A stretch of DNA of 64,000 nt, taken from the NCBI RefSeq assembly GCF_001625195.1, contig NC_054391.1:7079157-7143156 (forward strand), written 5' to 3'. A model generated the notes under the pieces. The model did no database searches and was not told where the DNA came from. It saw only the letters and a list, made by a program, of their open reading frames with translations. Shown here one piece after another: positions 48,301-59,529 of this stretch (positions are counted from its first letter, which is position 1; each line of letters opens with the position of its first letter). Both the position numbers and the translations under genes were made by a program. This DNA is from Drechmeria coniospora (lineage: Eukaryota; Ascomycota; Sordariomycetes; Hypocreales; Ophiocordycipitaceae).

Positions 48301-50845
48301 AGCACCCAAAGGCCGATTGAACGCGCGAACAAGGTGCGGGGACTGAAGTGCATGGTTGGACTTGTGTTAGTACCTACCAGAAAGTATTATTACTGCAAGT
48401 ACTAGCACAGTCCTAATACGATACTTAGCTCTGATGGTGCGAGTACCTAAGCAAGTTCTTACTTAGTAGTACTTGCATGTACGGAGGACAGTTAATACAG
48501 TACAGGCTCCTTCTGGTGGTGCCTGGCGTCGTTTGAGCATTGTTCATGTGCTTGTGCCACTGCCACTGGTAGGGTGTCAGAACTGTCCGTACCCCTTGTG
48601 AGGGAGGGAAGCAGAGCACTAGCCCCGTAGGTGCCCATTCGGATCGAGAATGGCCGTCGTGCTGTGCGATGCGAAGCAGGCTGGCAGCTTCGTTGAACCT
48701 GCCGTCATCTGACGTTCCCGTAAATTTGACATGTGAAGGTCGCCCGACGATCGCCGGCTGCGTCATCCAACAAATCGCCATTGGCCTTGCGACAAGGGAG
48801 GCGGGAGCGAACGCCCATCGGTTGGCGCCCACCAGAAGGGTATCGGCCTGGTACTAGTACCTAGCGTGGTGGCCGGTAGCTGCTAATTCAAGGTACTACT
48901 TCCACTTAGTACGGGTACTTGTGACGCTCGCTCGACCGCCAGAGCGGATGGCTGGGGGGAGGGGAAGACTGGAGGGGCGAGGCAATGGCACCAGTTCAGC
49001 GGCGAGGTAGCAAGGGTCCAAGCGCTGGTGATTGGAATATGGCGGAAGTGCTAGAGTCGGATGGTGCAGTGCCAGCTTCTCAAAATGTACCACGTAATTA
49101 TTACCGTACAGTGCAAGTGGTTGCACTATGAAAGGACAGAACAAGCACGGAGCACGAAGATGCACCAGAGTACAAGTACTCCGTGCTATTATCGATACTC
49201 CGTACGGAGTACTCCGTACTACTCTGCACAACACTGCAACGACCCTGCACTCCGTTCATAGCACATGTACATGCATGCATTCTCTTTCTTTGCAAGGTCA
49301 GTTGCGAAGGTGTCGCGACCGTTGAATCGTACGGATACGAACGAGTGCAGATCCCGTAACCACTGCATCGCGGCACTCCGTGCAGTGCTCGTGGATCGTG
49401 TTCGCCCCCATGCCCAGCGACCAACCCCCCTACAGGTCCCCACTGCTGGGCTGCACGGCTGTTGCTTGAAGTTGCAGCGATTGCGGGTGCGTGACCTTCC
49501 TCCGTCCCTACCGCCCAGCTGGAGGAGTAGGCCGCCCTCGTGCCATGCTTCACCCACTCGCTCGTCACCCGCCATTCTCCGCACCAACCCACTCCATACG
49601 TGTACGGCAGTTGTCAAGAATTCTACGAGTTCACAAACGTGCAACAACAACCCCGTAAGTGTACGTGTATATGCAGTGGCCGTGGTGCACGCCTATCGTC
49701 AGCTGTGCTTCGACTTGCTGCATCATTTGCACTGTGCTGTTGCGAGTAAACTCGGCTGCTAGCAGGCTGCGTCGCGGATTCGCCGTTGGGTTTAGCAGCG
49801 CCATCGCTTCCATCAACGCAACCACTATATTCGCCCCAAATCCTCCCGACAACTAGTTCCATCCGATTCCTCGTCCTTGTTTTTATCCTTTTTTCACGAG
49901 GAACCAAAATCCCCCAAGGATTGTTTGACAATCCAGAGGGCATCCCACGCAGCGCTTGGCTGGCTTCCTCCAACCGTCAACGCTGTCTGCCCGCTTGCCC
50001 GCCGTGCCATCCGCCGTCGTTCCGTTCGACCGTACCGTACCAGAACCCTCGGAGTACTTGTACGGTGTACTCTGTACTTGTACATGTACTTTAAGTATTG
50101 CTGTACAGAGTACGGAGTACATTCTACAGTATATCTACAGTACATGTACATGCAGTACTTGCTACCATGTGCATGTACCAAGCAGTACCATGCCATGCTT
50201 ATGTACAGTACATGGACTGTACCTCAGCCACTACGTACTAGCTACCGCAACAAAAGGTACCGCGCAATTACCTTGCCAGACAACGGCAAAAGTACAAGTA
50301 CAACGGGGAGCAGGTACCAGATTCGGCGATACCTCCAAGCGGCCTGGTAGGCCTACGGAGGGTGCCCACCACTACCAGGTACCTGGTAGGTACGTGGACA
50401 AGTGCGTGTGCCACCGTACATGGGCTGCACAGTGTACATCCGGCGCAGGTGGCGAACGCCGATCACAAGGTCTTGGTGCAAGGACTCACACTTGTACACG
50501 AATGTACTTGGTATCTCGGTACTGGTAGGGTCCCTAGGTCCAACGACACAGGTACTGCGACATGTACAGGTACTTGTAGGTGCAGGTACTCGTCGAGGCA
50601 CCACCCGCCCCACCACCTCCGAAGCTTGCAACTTGGCCCGCTCCTTCCCTGAACCCAACAACGTCCGCTGCCGGCCAGCCTGCCGTCGGCTCTCGAGTCT
50701 CCTTCTTTACTGGCTCTCGTTCGAACCTCCCACGATCCGCGAACCCGCCCTTTACCTTGCTCTCTCTGCCCACTACAGCCTACCCCGGATTCCCCCCCGC
50801 TTCAAAGCTCGTGCGCTGCTCTCGCCGGACGCTTCCATCAGGTAT

Positions 50846-50911
50846 ATGGCTCACTACGATTCCCTTCGCCTGCTTCACCCCCGCGCGACGACCCAGCCTG
50901 GCTCCGAATAG
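50846..50911 (+). other. Upstream ORF before the bHLH gene
   Basis: A 21-codon frame (MAHYDSLRLLHPRATTQPGS...) begins 103 bp upstream of the bHLH ATG and ends at 50911, out of frame with it. If transcribed in the leader it could dampen translation. A CAG/GTATAT splice donor just before it offers an alternative in which it is spliced out. Confidence 0.4.
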
Positions 50912-50948
50912 TGCGTCGACGTCCTGCCAGTGGCAACACGACGCCCTC

Positions 50949-52391
50949 ATGCTCGCCCTTCAACAACCTCCCAGGATGGGTTCGAAGCAGCCTGAGGACC
51001 CTTTCCTCCCCTTCGGCTGTACGTCTCCCGCCCTCTTCCGGCCACCTCGCCCGGCGCCCTCGCCCGACGCCGGATTCCTCGAGCCTGGCTGTGCTGACTC
51101 TACGACTGCAGATGCCGTTGACGAGACCCAACAATCCCTCTTCAATGCCCCAGACCCGGCTCCGGGCGCCCCGCTGCTCTCGGAAGACGACAGCAAGTTC
51201 CTCAGCTCCTTCTTCGAGGACATGACGGCGAATCACTACAACATGCCCTCGTTCGGAGAGGGCTTGCATTTCAGCGATGCCTGGCTCGACCTGCCGCCTC
51301 AGTTCATGGGCAGCGCAACCTTCTTCGGCACCCCAACCGGACTTCCCGACTTCGAGCCCGATCCGGCTCATGCACCCTCCGCCAATGCCGACCGGCCGGA
51401 CTTGCCGGGCATCCTACCCGGCTCGCATCTCATGCCACCGCCGCCGCCGCCGCCTCCGCAGTCTCAACCCTTCCCGCAGCAACACTCCGACGACGTCCTC
51501 AACGCCGCCGCCACGCTGCTCCAAAACGGCGCCCACTCCCGTGGCGGCATCCCCATAGGCGGCGCCGTTGATTCTTCTCAGCCGCGACGCGTCGGGTACC
51601 CCGTCGGACACCTTCGACACCAGCCGCTGGAGGAGTTCAAGGAGGAGAACCGAAGGAGTAGCCTCGCGCCCGAGCTCGACAGCACGCTCACCCACTGGAT
51701 GTGGGGACCCCAGGGTCGGCCGCTGCAGAGGAAGTCGGTGCTGCCCGACATCCAATGGGGGTCTGACGCCAGCTTTGGCCCGTCGCAAGGGTACGTGCCC
51801 GAGGCGAACAAGGAGACGGCCGAGGCAGGGCTCCAGCGTCACATGAAGTGTCTCGATTGCCTGGAGCCGACCAAGGGCGTGGTCGACAGTCGGCCGAGCA
51901 GTCCAACCAACGGTCACAGCGATAACGGGGATGGCTGCCTCCAGGCGGCGCAAGAGGACGATCCCAGTGCTCCGCCGCGAAAGAGGAGGAAGAGCCGAAA
52001 CGTCAAGGAGCAGGACGACGACGACGACGACGACGACGCCTCGTCAAAATCAGGGCGCAAGCGAAAGCCCGTGGCTGATCGCAACGGAACCTCGCCGCCA
52101 TCGGACGCGACAAGCGGCGGTCGACGGCGCAAGTCGACGGCCGGTGGACCCAAGCCCCCCCGCGAGAACCTCTCGGAGGAGCAGAAGCGGGAGAACCATA
52201 TTCGAAGCGAGCAAAAACGACGCACCCTGATTAAGGAGGGCTTCGATGACCTCGGCGAGCTCGTTCCCGGGCTCAACGGTGGCGGATTCAGCAAGAGCAC
52301 CACCTTGACCATGGCTGCTGAGTGGTTGGAGGAGATCATTCGAGGAAACAAAATATTGGCCGCCCAAGTCGCCGCGCTCACGGGGAACTGA
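50949..52391 (+). CDS. bHLH transcription factor, Ino4-like
   Basis: Two exons (50949-51018, 51112-52391) give 449 residues. The 93-nt intron is a multiple of three and has no in-frame stop, so retaining it would also give a continuous protein of 480 residues. The C-terminal bHLH (about residues 380-445) has a basic region NHIRSEQKRRTLIKEGFDDL, a loop with GGGFSKSTTL and helix 2 AAEWLEEIIRGNKILAAQVA. This resembles Ino4-type and related fungal factors rather than SREBPs. Upstream are Pro-rich stretches, an acidic Asp run (about 8 D) and a KSGRKRKP nuclear signal. The first in-frame ATG is 50949. DNA-binding function is secure; target genes are unknown. Confidence 0.88.
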   Translation: MLALQQPPRMGSKQPEDPFLPFGCTSPALFRPPRPAPSPDAGFLEPGCADSTTADAVDETQQSLFNAPDPAPGAPLLSEDDSKFLSSFFEDMTANHYNMPSFGEGLHFSDAWLDLPPQFMGSATFFGTPTGLPDFEPDPAHAPSANADRPDLPGILPGSHLMPPPPPPPPQSQPFPQQHSDDVLNAAATLLQNGAHSRGGIPIGGAVDSSQPRRVGYPVGHLRHQPLEEFKEENRRSSLAPELDSTLTHWMWGPQGRPLQRKSVLPDIQWGSDASFGPSQGYVPEANKETAEAGLQRHMKCLDCLEPTKGVVDSRPSSPTNGHSDNGDGCLQAAQEDDPSAPPRKRRKSRNVKEQDDDDDDDDASSKSGRKRKPVADRNGTSPPSDATSGGRRRKSTAGGPKPPRENLSEEQKRENHIRSEQKRRTLIKEGFDDLGELVPGLNGGGFSKSTTLTMAAEWLEEIIRGNKILAAQVAALTGN

Positions 52392-53202
52392 CAGTGTTCT
52401 TTCCGTTTTGACCATGCCACCATCCCACGGGATCGCGTGTGTTTGGAGGAAGGGAGGAAGGAAGGGGGAGGAAGGGGGAGGCAGGGTGTCGCTTGGATGT
52501 CCAAGTTGGGATGATGACCGGGACGCTTGCTGCTCCCCTGGCTGGATACCCGGGCGCTACTACACGACAAGGCGAGGCGTTGCACGAGTTGGGCAAGATG
52601 CCTCTGCTTCTTCTTCTGTTTTGGCGAGCCATACGAGTGTGACGAGAATACCTACGGAACGTACGCGATTGTTTTTTTTTCACCTTGGGAGGATTAAGAA
52701 AACGGATTGGCTACCTAGGTGCCTGGTGAATGAGTAGTGATATTGCACTGGCAGTGTCGCATCGATGGAACATTTGGACATGGACGTGCCTCATGATGGT
52801 GAGACCTGATCCTGACGCCGACATGCTGGCGACCGGGTCTCTGCTTGGCGAGACCGTGTCGTGGGACGAACGAATCCATCCACAGGCGACGTCATTCGGG
52901 ATCCGGATGATGACGGAATTTTCTTTCGTCGACAGCCGCATCGTCTGATAGTTCCTTGGAAGGATCATGCACTTTTTGGTCCGGCGCTGGCCATGAACTG
53001 CGGCGAGGAAGGCGGGGAGCAAGGCTCGCAGGCGGATGCATCGACTGGGTTTATGTTGATTTCCGACCTCGACGCCCAACCCTGCTGCTATGGTACAGGT
53101 GAGCAGATGACCGTTGCATCTGCTCGGTAGTCAACATCAATCTATAAAGGAAACGCCACCCAAGTCTCGCCGTAAAACAGAAAACGTGACACGAGCTTCG
53201 GC
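52392..53202. other. Convergent intergenic region
   Basis: 811 bp between the bHLH and RVB2 stop codons. GGAAGGAAGGGGG-like purine runs lie near 52449-52485 in the bHLH 3' flank. No gene is supported. Confidence 0.45.
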
Positions 53203-54774
<1,572 letters not shown>

Positions 54775-55022
54775 GGTCTCGCGTTTTTTTTCGTCGTACG
54801 AGTCTGGGGAGGATGAAATGTCGAGGCGGCGATGTTAGTCGGCAGCCCTGGAGCTCATTCGCCCTTCAAAAACTAAGTAGTTGTACTAGTTGGACAAGGC
54901 ACGGAGTACATGTGCAAGGACGTAAGTACTGTAACTAGAGCACGAATAATAATTCTCCACAAGTATCCGTACGCGAGTGCGAGGCTGAAGCAGGTACGGA
55001 GTACTTGTGTCAGAAGATCAGG
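54775..55022. other. RVB2 promoter region
   Basis: 248 bp between the RVB2 start codon and the first long direct repeat. It contains GGAGTACATG and CGGAGTACTTG motifs near 54903 and 54999. Confidence 0.45.
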
Positions 55023-55342
55023 TGTTACACAGTATAATAAAGTATATATTTATACTAGTTACACTGTAGTAATACACTAAAAGTAGTATAATGGATGCAA
55101 TATCACCATCCGTACATTTGGACTACGATAAGTCAAAATCATATGAGTGAGTCTATTGATAAGTCTGGTTACGAGTCTGTTTGTAATAAGGACACAGTCT
55201 CTATATATAAACTAAAATAATAGGATATTCCCTACCTTCTCCGACCAAGACTGGAAGGCAGAATCAATCCATACATTCGTATATCTCTAATCCATTCGAC
55301 AGTAAAAGAGTTTATTGTATTTTATTTACCAAACTTCTCACA
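55023..55342. repeat. LTR-like direct repeat, left copy
   Basis: AT-rich segment of about 320 bp, beginning TGTTACACAGTATAATA and ending TTCTCACA (TG...CA). It is a clear but imperfect match, in the same orientation, to 58233-58556: shared blocks include ACTAGTTACACTGTAGTAAT, ACACAGTCTCTA and CCAAACTTCT. The arrangement suggests long terminal repeats. No target-site duplication or primer-binding site was found, so the boundaries are approximate. Confidence 0.7.
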
Positions 55343-55404
55343 GCTTTCCCCTCTAGATTCGTAACTTTCCCCTCATCTTGTTGCAATATTGTTCTTTAGA
55401 CATT

Positions 55405-56145
55405 ATGTCCAACCGTGTTTCGAAGTCGCAGAAGTCTCACTCAACCAGCAACCGCACGGTTACAGCAGTCTTCATTCGTGATTAGGGATACCAAGTTTTT
55501 CCCTGCAGTCGGTGTTTTGACAAACAGGCTCCTTGCCAAGTTATCGAGAGAATCAATTGTTGCACTGTTTGTTCTTCTCTTGGTCCATCTTATAGTAGTT
55601 CCCGCGATCCTATGTCCTCTCGTGCATTTCCCCGATAGTAGAAGTACGAGCATGATGCTAATCGATTACATATAGTCAATCGGATTACCAAGGAACTTCA
55701 TTGTCTCAAGTACGAGGAAGAGTTGGCCGAAGAGCTTATTCTAGAGCGGCAGCAACAGCAAGAGGAACAGCTGCATTAACAAGAGAAGCAGCTTCGCCAA
55801 TCCTAGCGTAATATAGACAAGGCTTTCAACCGTTTATCGCATTTGCGAAAGATAAAGCGTCAATTAAGAGAGCGTAGTATTGAAATAGCTTGCTGCCATT
55901 TTTGTTTTGCAAATTTGGAAGAGATAGAAGAAGCTGATCGGAGAGAAGAAGAAAATCGTCAAAAAGGGTTGGAAAATGTACAGCGGCAAGAGGCGAAAGT
56001 AATTGCCCAAGTGCAATCCTCTTGTTCGTTGGATGTTATCGATTGGATAAGTTTTGCCTCTGATCCTTCTTTGTCGGAGATTCTTCGTGAGGTGGCCCAA
56101 GGTCCTGTTGTTGTCAATGCGTCACATAGCGCGTCGAAATCATGA
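55405..56145 (+). pseudogene. RIP-damaged coiled-coil, Cys-motif gene of the element
   Basis: One reading frame runs from the ATG at 55405 to TGA at 56145 without frameshift but is interrupted by TAG at 55483, 55636, 55639 and 55804 and TAA at 55777. It has a Cys cluster (FPCSRCFDKQAPC, INCCTVC) and then a long Glu/Gln/Arg coiled coil (LAEELILERQQQQEEQ ... EADRREEENRQKGLENVQRQ) and a SLDVIDWISFASDPSLSEIL end. This layout resembles small proteins found many times near LTR elements in filamentous ascomycetes. The frame-preserving stops suggest point mutation by RIP rather than drift by indels. It is not expected to yield a full protein. Confidence 0.65.
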
Positions 56146-56344
56146 AATTAATATTTTTGATAGTAGAGGTGCACTATGAGCCAGTGTAACAAACGTCTCC
56201 GGCGAATGTTCCCACCAACGACGCCTGACCGATTAGTTTCGCCACCAGCATGCTGCTGCGGCCGGCCCATGGCTTACTGCAACCCAGGGGCTACAGGCGG
56301 CCATGGGCCGGTCCCCGCCCGCCGAGGCGTAATACCGCACGCCC

Positions 56345-57361
56345 TCAGGGGTAGCACAACTGCTTTGCTAGAGGACCGTAAGCGCTCTCGGAGTGTGCCA
56401 TCTGCGATTGCAATTCCCGGAGGCTTGTAATGTCACAGTCGTCAAGACAGATGTCCGTCGTGTTCGCCGTCGCGTTGTCCATCACTGACACAGACATTGG
56501 GGGGCCTTGGCATGAGTCCCGGGGGCTAAAAGCCTGTAGTAAGTCCGCGAACCCTCGGTACGCAGGCGCATTGAAGACCTTCGTATCGCCAACCCAGACC
56601 GTCACCTGGCTAATCTCAGCGCGAAGCTCATCTGCCACGGCGTTGTCGGACCGCCTTCGGCGCCGGGGCGGCGCAGGAGGTCCCGCGCGCCCGTCACCGT
56701 TGGTGGCGGGGGGACTGGCGGCAGAACAGACGGCCGCCTCGGCAAGCTCACAAAGGGTGGCCACCCTGCGGGCGGGACGGGGTAGACCTTCTGCCCATTC
56801 TGAGACTGTGACCCAGGGAAGTAGGCTAATTCGTTCGGGCAATGTTTGCACATAACTCCGCGTGTATTGGTCGCCGTCGAGGGTTATTTCATACGCACGG
56901 GATCGGTCCTCCTGAGCCAGGTTGCCGTCTGGCAAGACCTCCGGCGAGTAACGGATACCCGCCACGGCCGACTGGTACTCGTCCCATGCTACAGTGCCTT
57001 CTGCCACGGGACGTTCGGGGACCCATGGGTCGCCTTCCACGCGCGGCGTTGAGTCCCAGATGCGAATGTGACGTAATTGCTGGCGGCGCCCCCCAGCCAT
57101 TGTACCGATCAGACTCGGCATAACCCTGCGGTACGTCTGCTCGTAGGAGCGGACCCTGGCCTGATATGCTTCCAATTCACGCTGCCTCTCCATAATATCC
57201 GCAAAGATTTGCTGCATGCGGAGTTCTTGAGCGGTAGGAAGCCGCGGGGCCTCGGGGAGCTGTGCAAGCTCCAGGCCGCCAGGTAATGGGTCCGCTCGTC
57301 CAGGGAAACTCATGCAGCCGCCTGCGAGCACCGATGGTACCAGTAACAAGAGAGCGTACAT
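56345..57361 (-). CDS. Intact secreted protein gene inside the LTR pair, unknown family
   Basis: Single exon, 338 residues, not recognised. The N-terminus MYALLLLVPSVLAGGC looks like a signal peptide. Residues about 40-75 form a helical, Gln/Glu/Arg-rich stretch (QELRMQQIFADIMERQRELE). About eight cysteines and two NxT sites (NATANT) follow, with a basic Pro-rich patch (PPAPPRRRRR). The end is CDITSLRELQSQMAHSESAY and PLAKQLCYP. The gene is GC-rich and free of the stop codons seen in the neighbouring AT-rich element, and it has a TATA-like box upstream. It may be a captured or inserted host gene, perhaps an effector-like secreted protein; this is inference. Confidence 0.72.
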   Translation of the reverse strand: MYALLLLVPSVLAGGCMSFPGRADPLPGGLELAQLPEAPRLPTAQELRMQQIFADIMERQRELEAYQARVRSYEQTYRRVMPSLIGTMAGGRRQQLRHIRIWDSTPRVEGDPWVPERPVAEGTVAWDEYQSAVAGIRYSPEVLPDGNLAQEDRSRAYEITLDGDQYTRSYVQTLPERISLLPWVTVSEWAEGLPRPARRVATLCELAEAAVCSAASPPATNGDGRAGPPAPPRRRRRSDNAVADELRAEISQVTVWVGDTKVFNAPAYRGFADLLQAFSPRDSCQGPPMSVSVMDNATANTTDICLDDCDITSLRELQSQMAHSESAYGPLAKQLCYP

Positions 57362-57483
57362 TGCTACGTTGATTAGCCCTGCGTCCAGGTGCTGTTGTGT
57401 GAAAAATAATGAGTGTGTTGACAGTTGGTCTTGTTCTTTTGCCTTGGAATAATAGACTATCCTGGTTTAAGAAATGTCGTCCT

Positions 57484-57493
57484 TATATATATG
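57484..57493 (-). promoter_or_regulatory. TATA-like box of the secreted-protein gene
   Basis: On the minus strand the sequence reads TATATATAAGG about 125 bp upstream of the ATG at 57361, a plausible TATA position for a fungal gene with a leader of about 90 nt. Confidence 0.5.
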
Positions 57494-57843
57494 TTAGTTC
57501 GCCTTAGTTAATGGCCCCGGCGGAGCTGTCGTAGAAGTGATGCGATCTGAACAATGGAGCGGAAACGTGCAATTCGATCGAGTGTGCAGTTGGTAGATGA
57601 AATCGGTTGCGTGCCTGGCCATTAAATACATGGTCGCGTCGGATAATTAGGTTGCCATTCAACAATGCAACAAAGGTCGAACCATGCTATATGCACTTTG
57701 CCTCACATCGCATAACGTACCGCCCCACCTCGATTATTGGTGGAGCCGTCGTAGAGACGACATTCAGATGAAGCTGTTTTTTTTGTTGTAACCTGTTGCT
57801 GAAGTCCGATGGTTGCATAATGCTTAGTCCTTTTGCGTAATGC
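57494..57843. other. Element interior without a recognised gene
   Basis: 350 bp between the secreted-protein promoter and the chromodomain fragment. A short tandem duplication (GCATAATGCTTAGTCC / GCGTAATGCTTAGTCC) lies at about 57816-57850. No coding frame is supported. Confidence 0.4.
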
Positions 57844-58038
57844 TTAGTCCTGGTGGTGCTGCTGTAATAGCGCGCGGCAATTAGATATGTTCGTAAAAGG
57901 CTCCCAGGTGTTTTCCTCCAGTCCGTATCCTTTCCACTTTACAAGGTATCCTTGATGTTGACCTCGTCTTCTTGTGTCTAGGATCTGTTCGACTTCGTAT
58001 TCCTGTTCCAGTTCGGTTTCAATTCCACACTATCCTAT
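57844..58038 (-). pseudogene. Chromodomain fragment of a Ty3/gypsy integrase
   Basis: About 60 codons read [20 protein letters not shown] then [20 protein letters not shown], ending in QQHHQD and a stop at 57844. This is the chromodomain found at the C-terminus of chromovirus (Ty3/gypsy) integrases, which reads histone marks to direct integration. An in-frame stop lies just upstream and no integrase core is present. Its place beside the right-hand repeat does not fit an intact minus-strand element, so it is probably a nested or rearranged scrap. Confidence 0.8.
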
Positions 58039-58232
58039 TGCAGCTACTACTGGTAGTAGCAACAATAGTATAGTAATACTTCCTATTTGGGTAGTCTTGC
58101 TAGTATCAATACTAGTATTATATCAATTACTATTACTCTTTCCCTAATTAACCAGGGTTTTTAACAAGGACTTTAATTATCTACTTAAACAGCTTATAGA
58201 ATGGTATCTTACTAAAGACTCTCAGCTATTTA
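58039..58232. other. AT-rich tract before the right repeat
   Basis: About 190 bp of AT-rich sequence with repeated TACTACTGGTAGTAG and AATACTAGTATTA type inverted words. No gene is seen; RIP-like base bias is likely. Confidence 0.45.
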
Positions 58233-58556
58233 TGCAGTATAATAAGTATCAATTCATACTAGTTACACTGTAGTAATACACTAAAATAAAAGTAGTGTGG
58301 TGAATACAAGGTTAGCTATATTGGACTACGATAGTCTTATTATACGAGTCTACGGAGTAATGATAAGTCTATTTTGCAAGTCTATTTGGATTAAGCACAC
58401 AGTCTCTAATATGTAAACTAGAATATTACGATATACCCTACCTTACCCGACCAAGACAGGGAGGTAGAGTAACCAATCATTCAATTCATACATACGTATC
58501 TCCAATCTGTTCGACGGTAACAGAAGTTATTGTATTTTTATCCCAAACTTCTGACA
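58233..58556. repeat. LTR-like direct repeat, right copy
   Basis: About 324 bp, TGCAGTATAATAAG to CTTCTGACA, matching 55023-55342 in the same orientation with many substitutions and small indels. The divergence between the two copies indicates old age, RIP, or both. Confidence 0.7.
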
Positions 58557-59529
58557 CCGACATCCAAACACCGAGAGCATTTTGCAATACACGTCATCAA
58601 TGCGGACTAGTATACTCGGTAGATTCAATGCAAAATATAGCCATATAAATAATACTTGCTTGCAAAACGTACACAGAATAAAACACAAAACTCGAAACAA
58701 AAACGCAAAACAGAGCAAGGCGCGAATTGTTGGCCCAAGCACAAGGACGAGTTCAACGTACACCCAAGGTAAACGAGGCCCTCCCCGAGAAGCGGCATCT
58801 GGTCGGCGCCGGGAACACGCGCTCCCTACCTGTTCATCGCTGGGCATCTGTCGTGTGCTTGTGGGCTGTTGTGCACGATACGATACGAATACTTACAGTA
58901 CGTCTACGGAGCAGAGCTCGCCGAGTTGGTCGAAGCGGCACGTGAGTGCTACATGTACTTTTTTTGCTTCTGAACCGGTCAATTCCCTTCATCATTCGTT
59001 TCGTCTTCCGTCTTTCTCACGGCGAGTCAACTGGGTCACTGATTCCTTGGCCAAGTTGTGCCATTGTAATTCTTGATTGAGGACGCCATGCATCTGCAAT
59101 CTCTGCTCGCCCGAACGATTCGCAGAGTCTGCCCATGTTGGCTGCTCGGCCTCTCGTTGAACCTGCCAGTAATCGATCCAGGATCCACCATATTTGTCAA
59201 TTGAACTGAGTGGCATGTGTCCAGACGCATGAACGTGTTGCGCTGTCAGCAATGTGCAAAGCTATTCATCAGACAGGAACATCTTCACGTCGTTTCCTGC
59301 CAGCAACGCCAGATACACGCTTTCATCCACGCCCTTGTTCCCCACTGGATGTCCTATTACCCAAAAGATAAAGTAGTGGCAGTAGTAGTAGAAGAAGAAA
59401 AGGAACACAATAAAGGAACCCATTTATCCATTCATCGGCACATTCTTGTTGTGCGCGTCACGATCGGCGGCAACAGGGATGGGAACTTTGCCGTCCCCTT
59501 TCTTTGCCTCAACTCGATGGCCCCATGCC
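58557..59529. other. Gene-free stretch between the element and the minisatellite
   Basis: Nearly 1 kb with no supported gene; frames such as 58582-59076 (+) lack any domain. It is the 3' flank of the secreted repeat-protein gene. Confidence 0.45.

Larger units (their letters stand above)
44412..50948. other. 6.5-kb gene-free, GTAC-rich region
   Basis: No gene, tRNA or transposon is supported in this region, although many short frames exist (for example 44464-45129 +). A G-tract of 12-13 with further G-runs lies at about 45287-45322. From about 45530 to 50600 there are dozens of GTAC, GTACATG and CGGAGTAC words. A perfect 16-bp palindrome of this motif sits at 49196-49211 and a near copy at 47834-47848. 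The right end holds the bHLH gene promoter. Confidence 0.55.
55023..58556. mobile_element. Degenerate LTR-flanked element, 3.5 kb
   Basis: A pair of directly repeated LTR-like sequences encloses an AT-rich, damaged interior and a GC-rich insert. Plus strand: a coiled-coil gene broken by five in-frame stops. Minus strand: an intact secreted-protein gene and a chromodomain fragment. There is no reverse transcriptase, protease or complete integrase, so the element would be non-autonomous. The stop codons are all TAG/TAA in positions where CAG/CAA would be open, as expected of RIP. The class is inferred. Confidence 0.55.

Noticed and set aside
55018..58561. Target-site duplication around the LTR-like pair
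   Set aside because: The five bases on each side of my boundaries (TCAGG and CCGAC) do not match, so no duplication is claimed.
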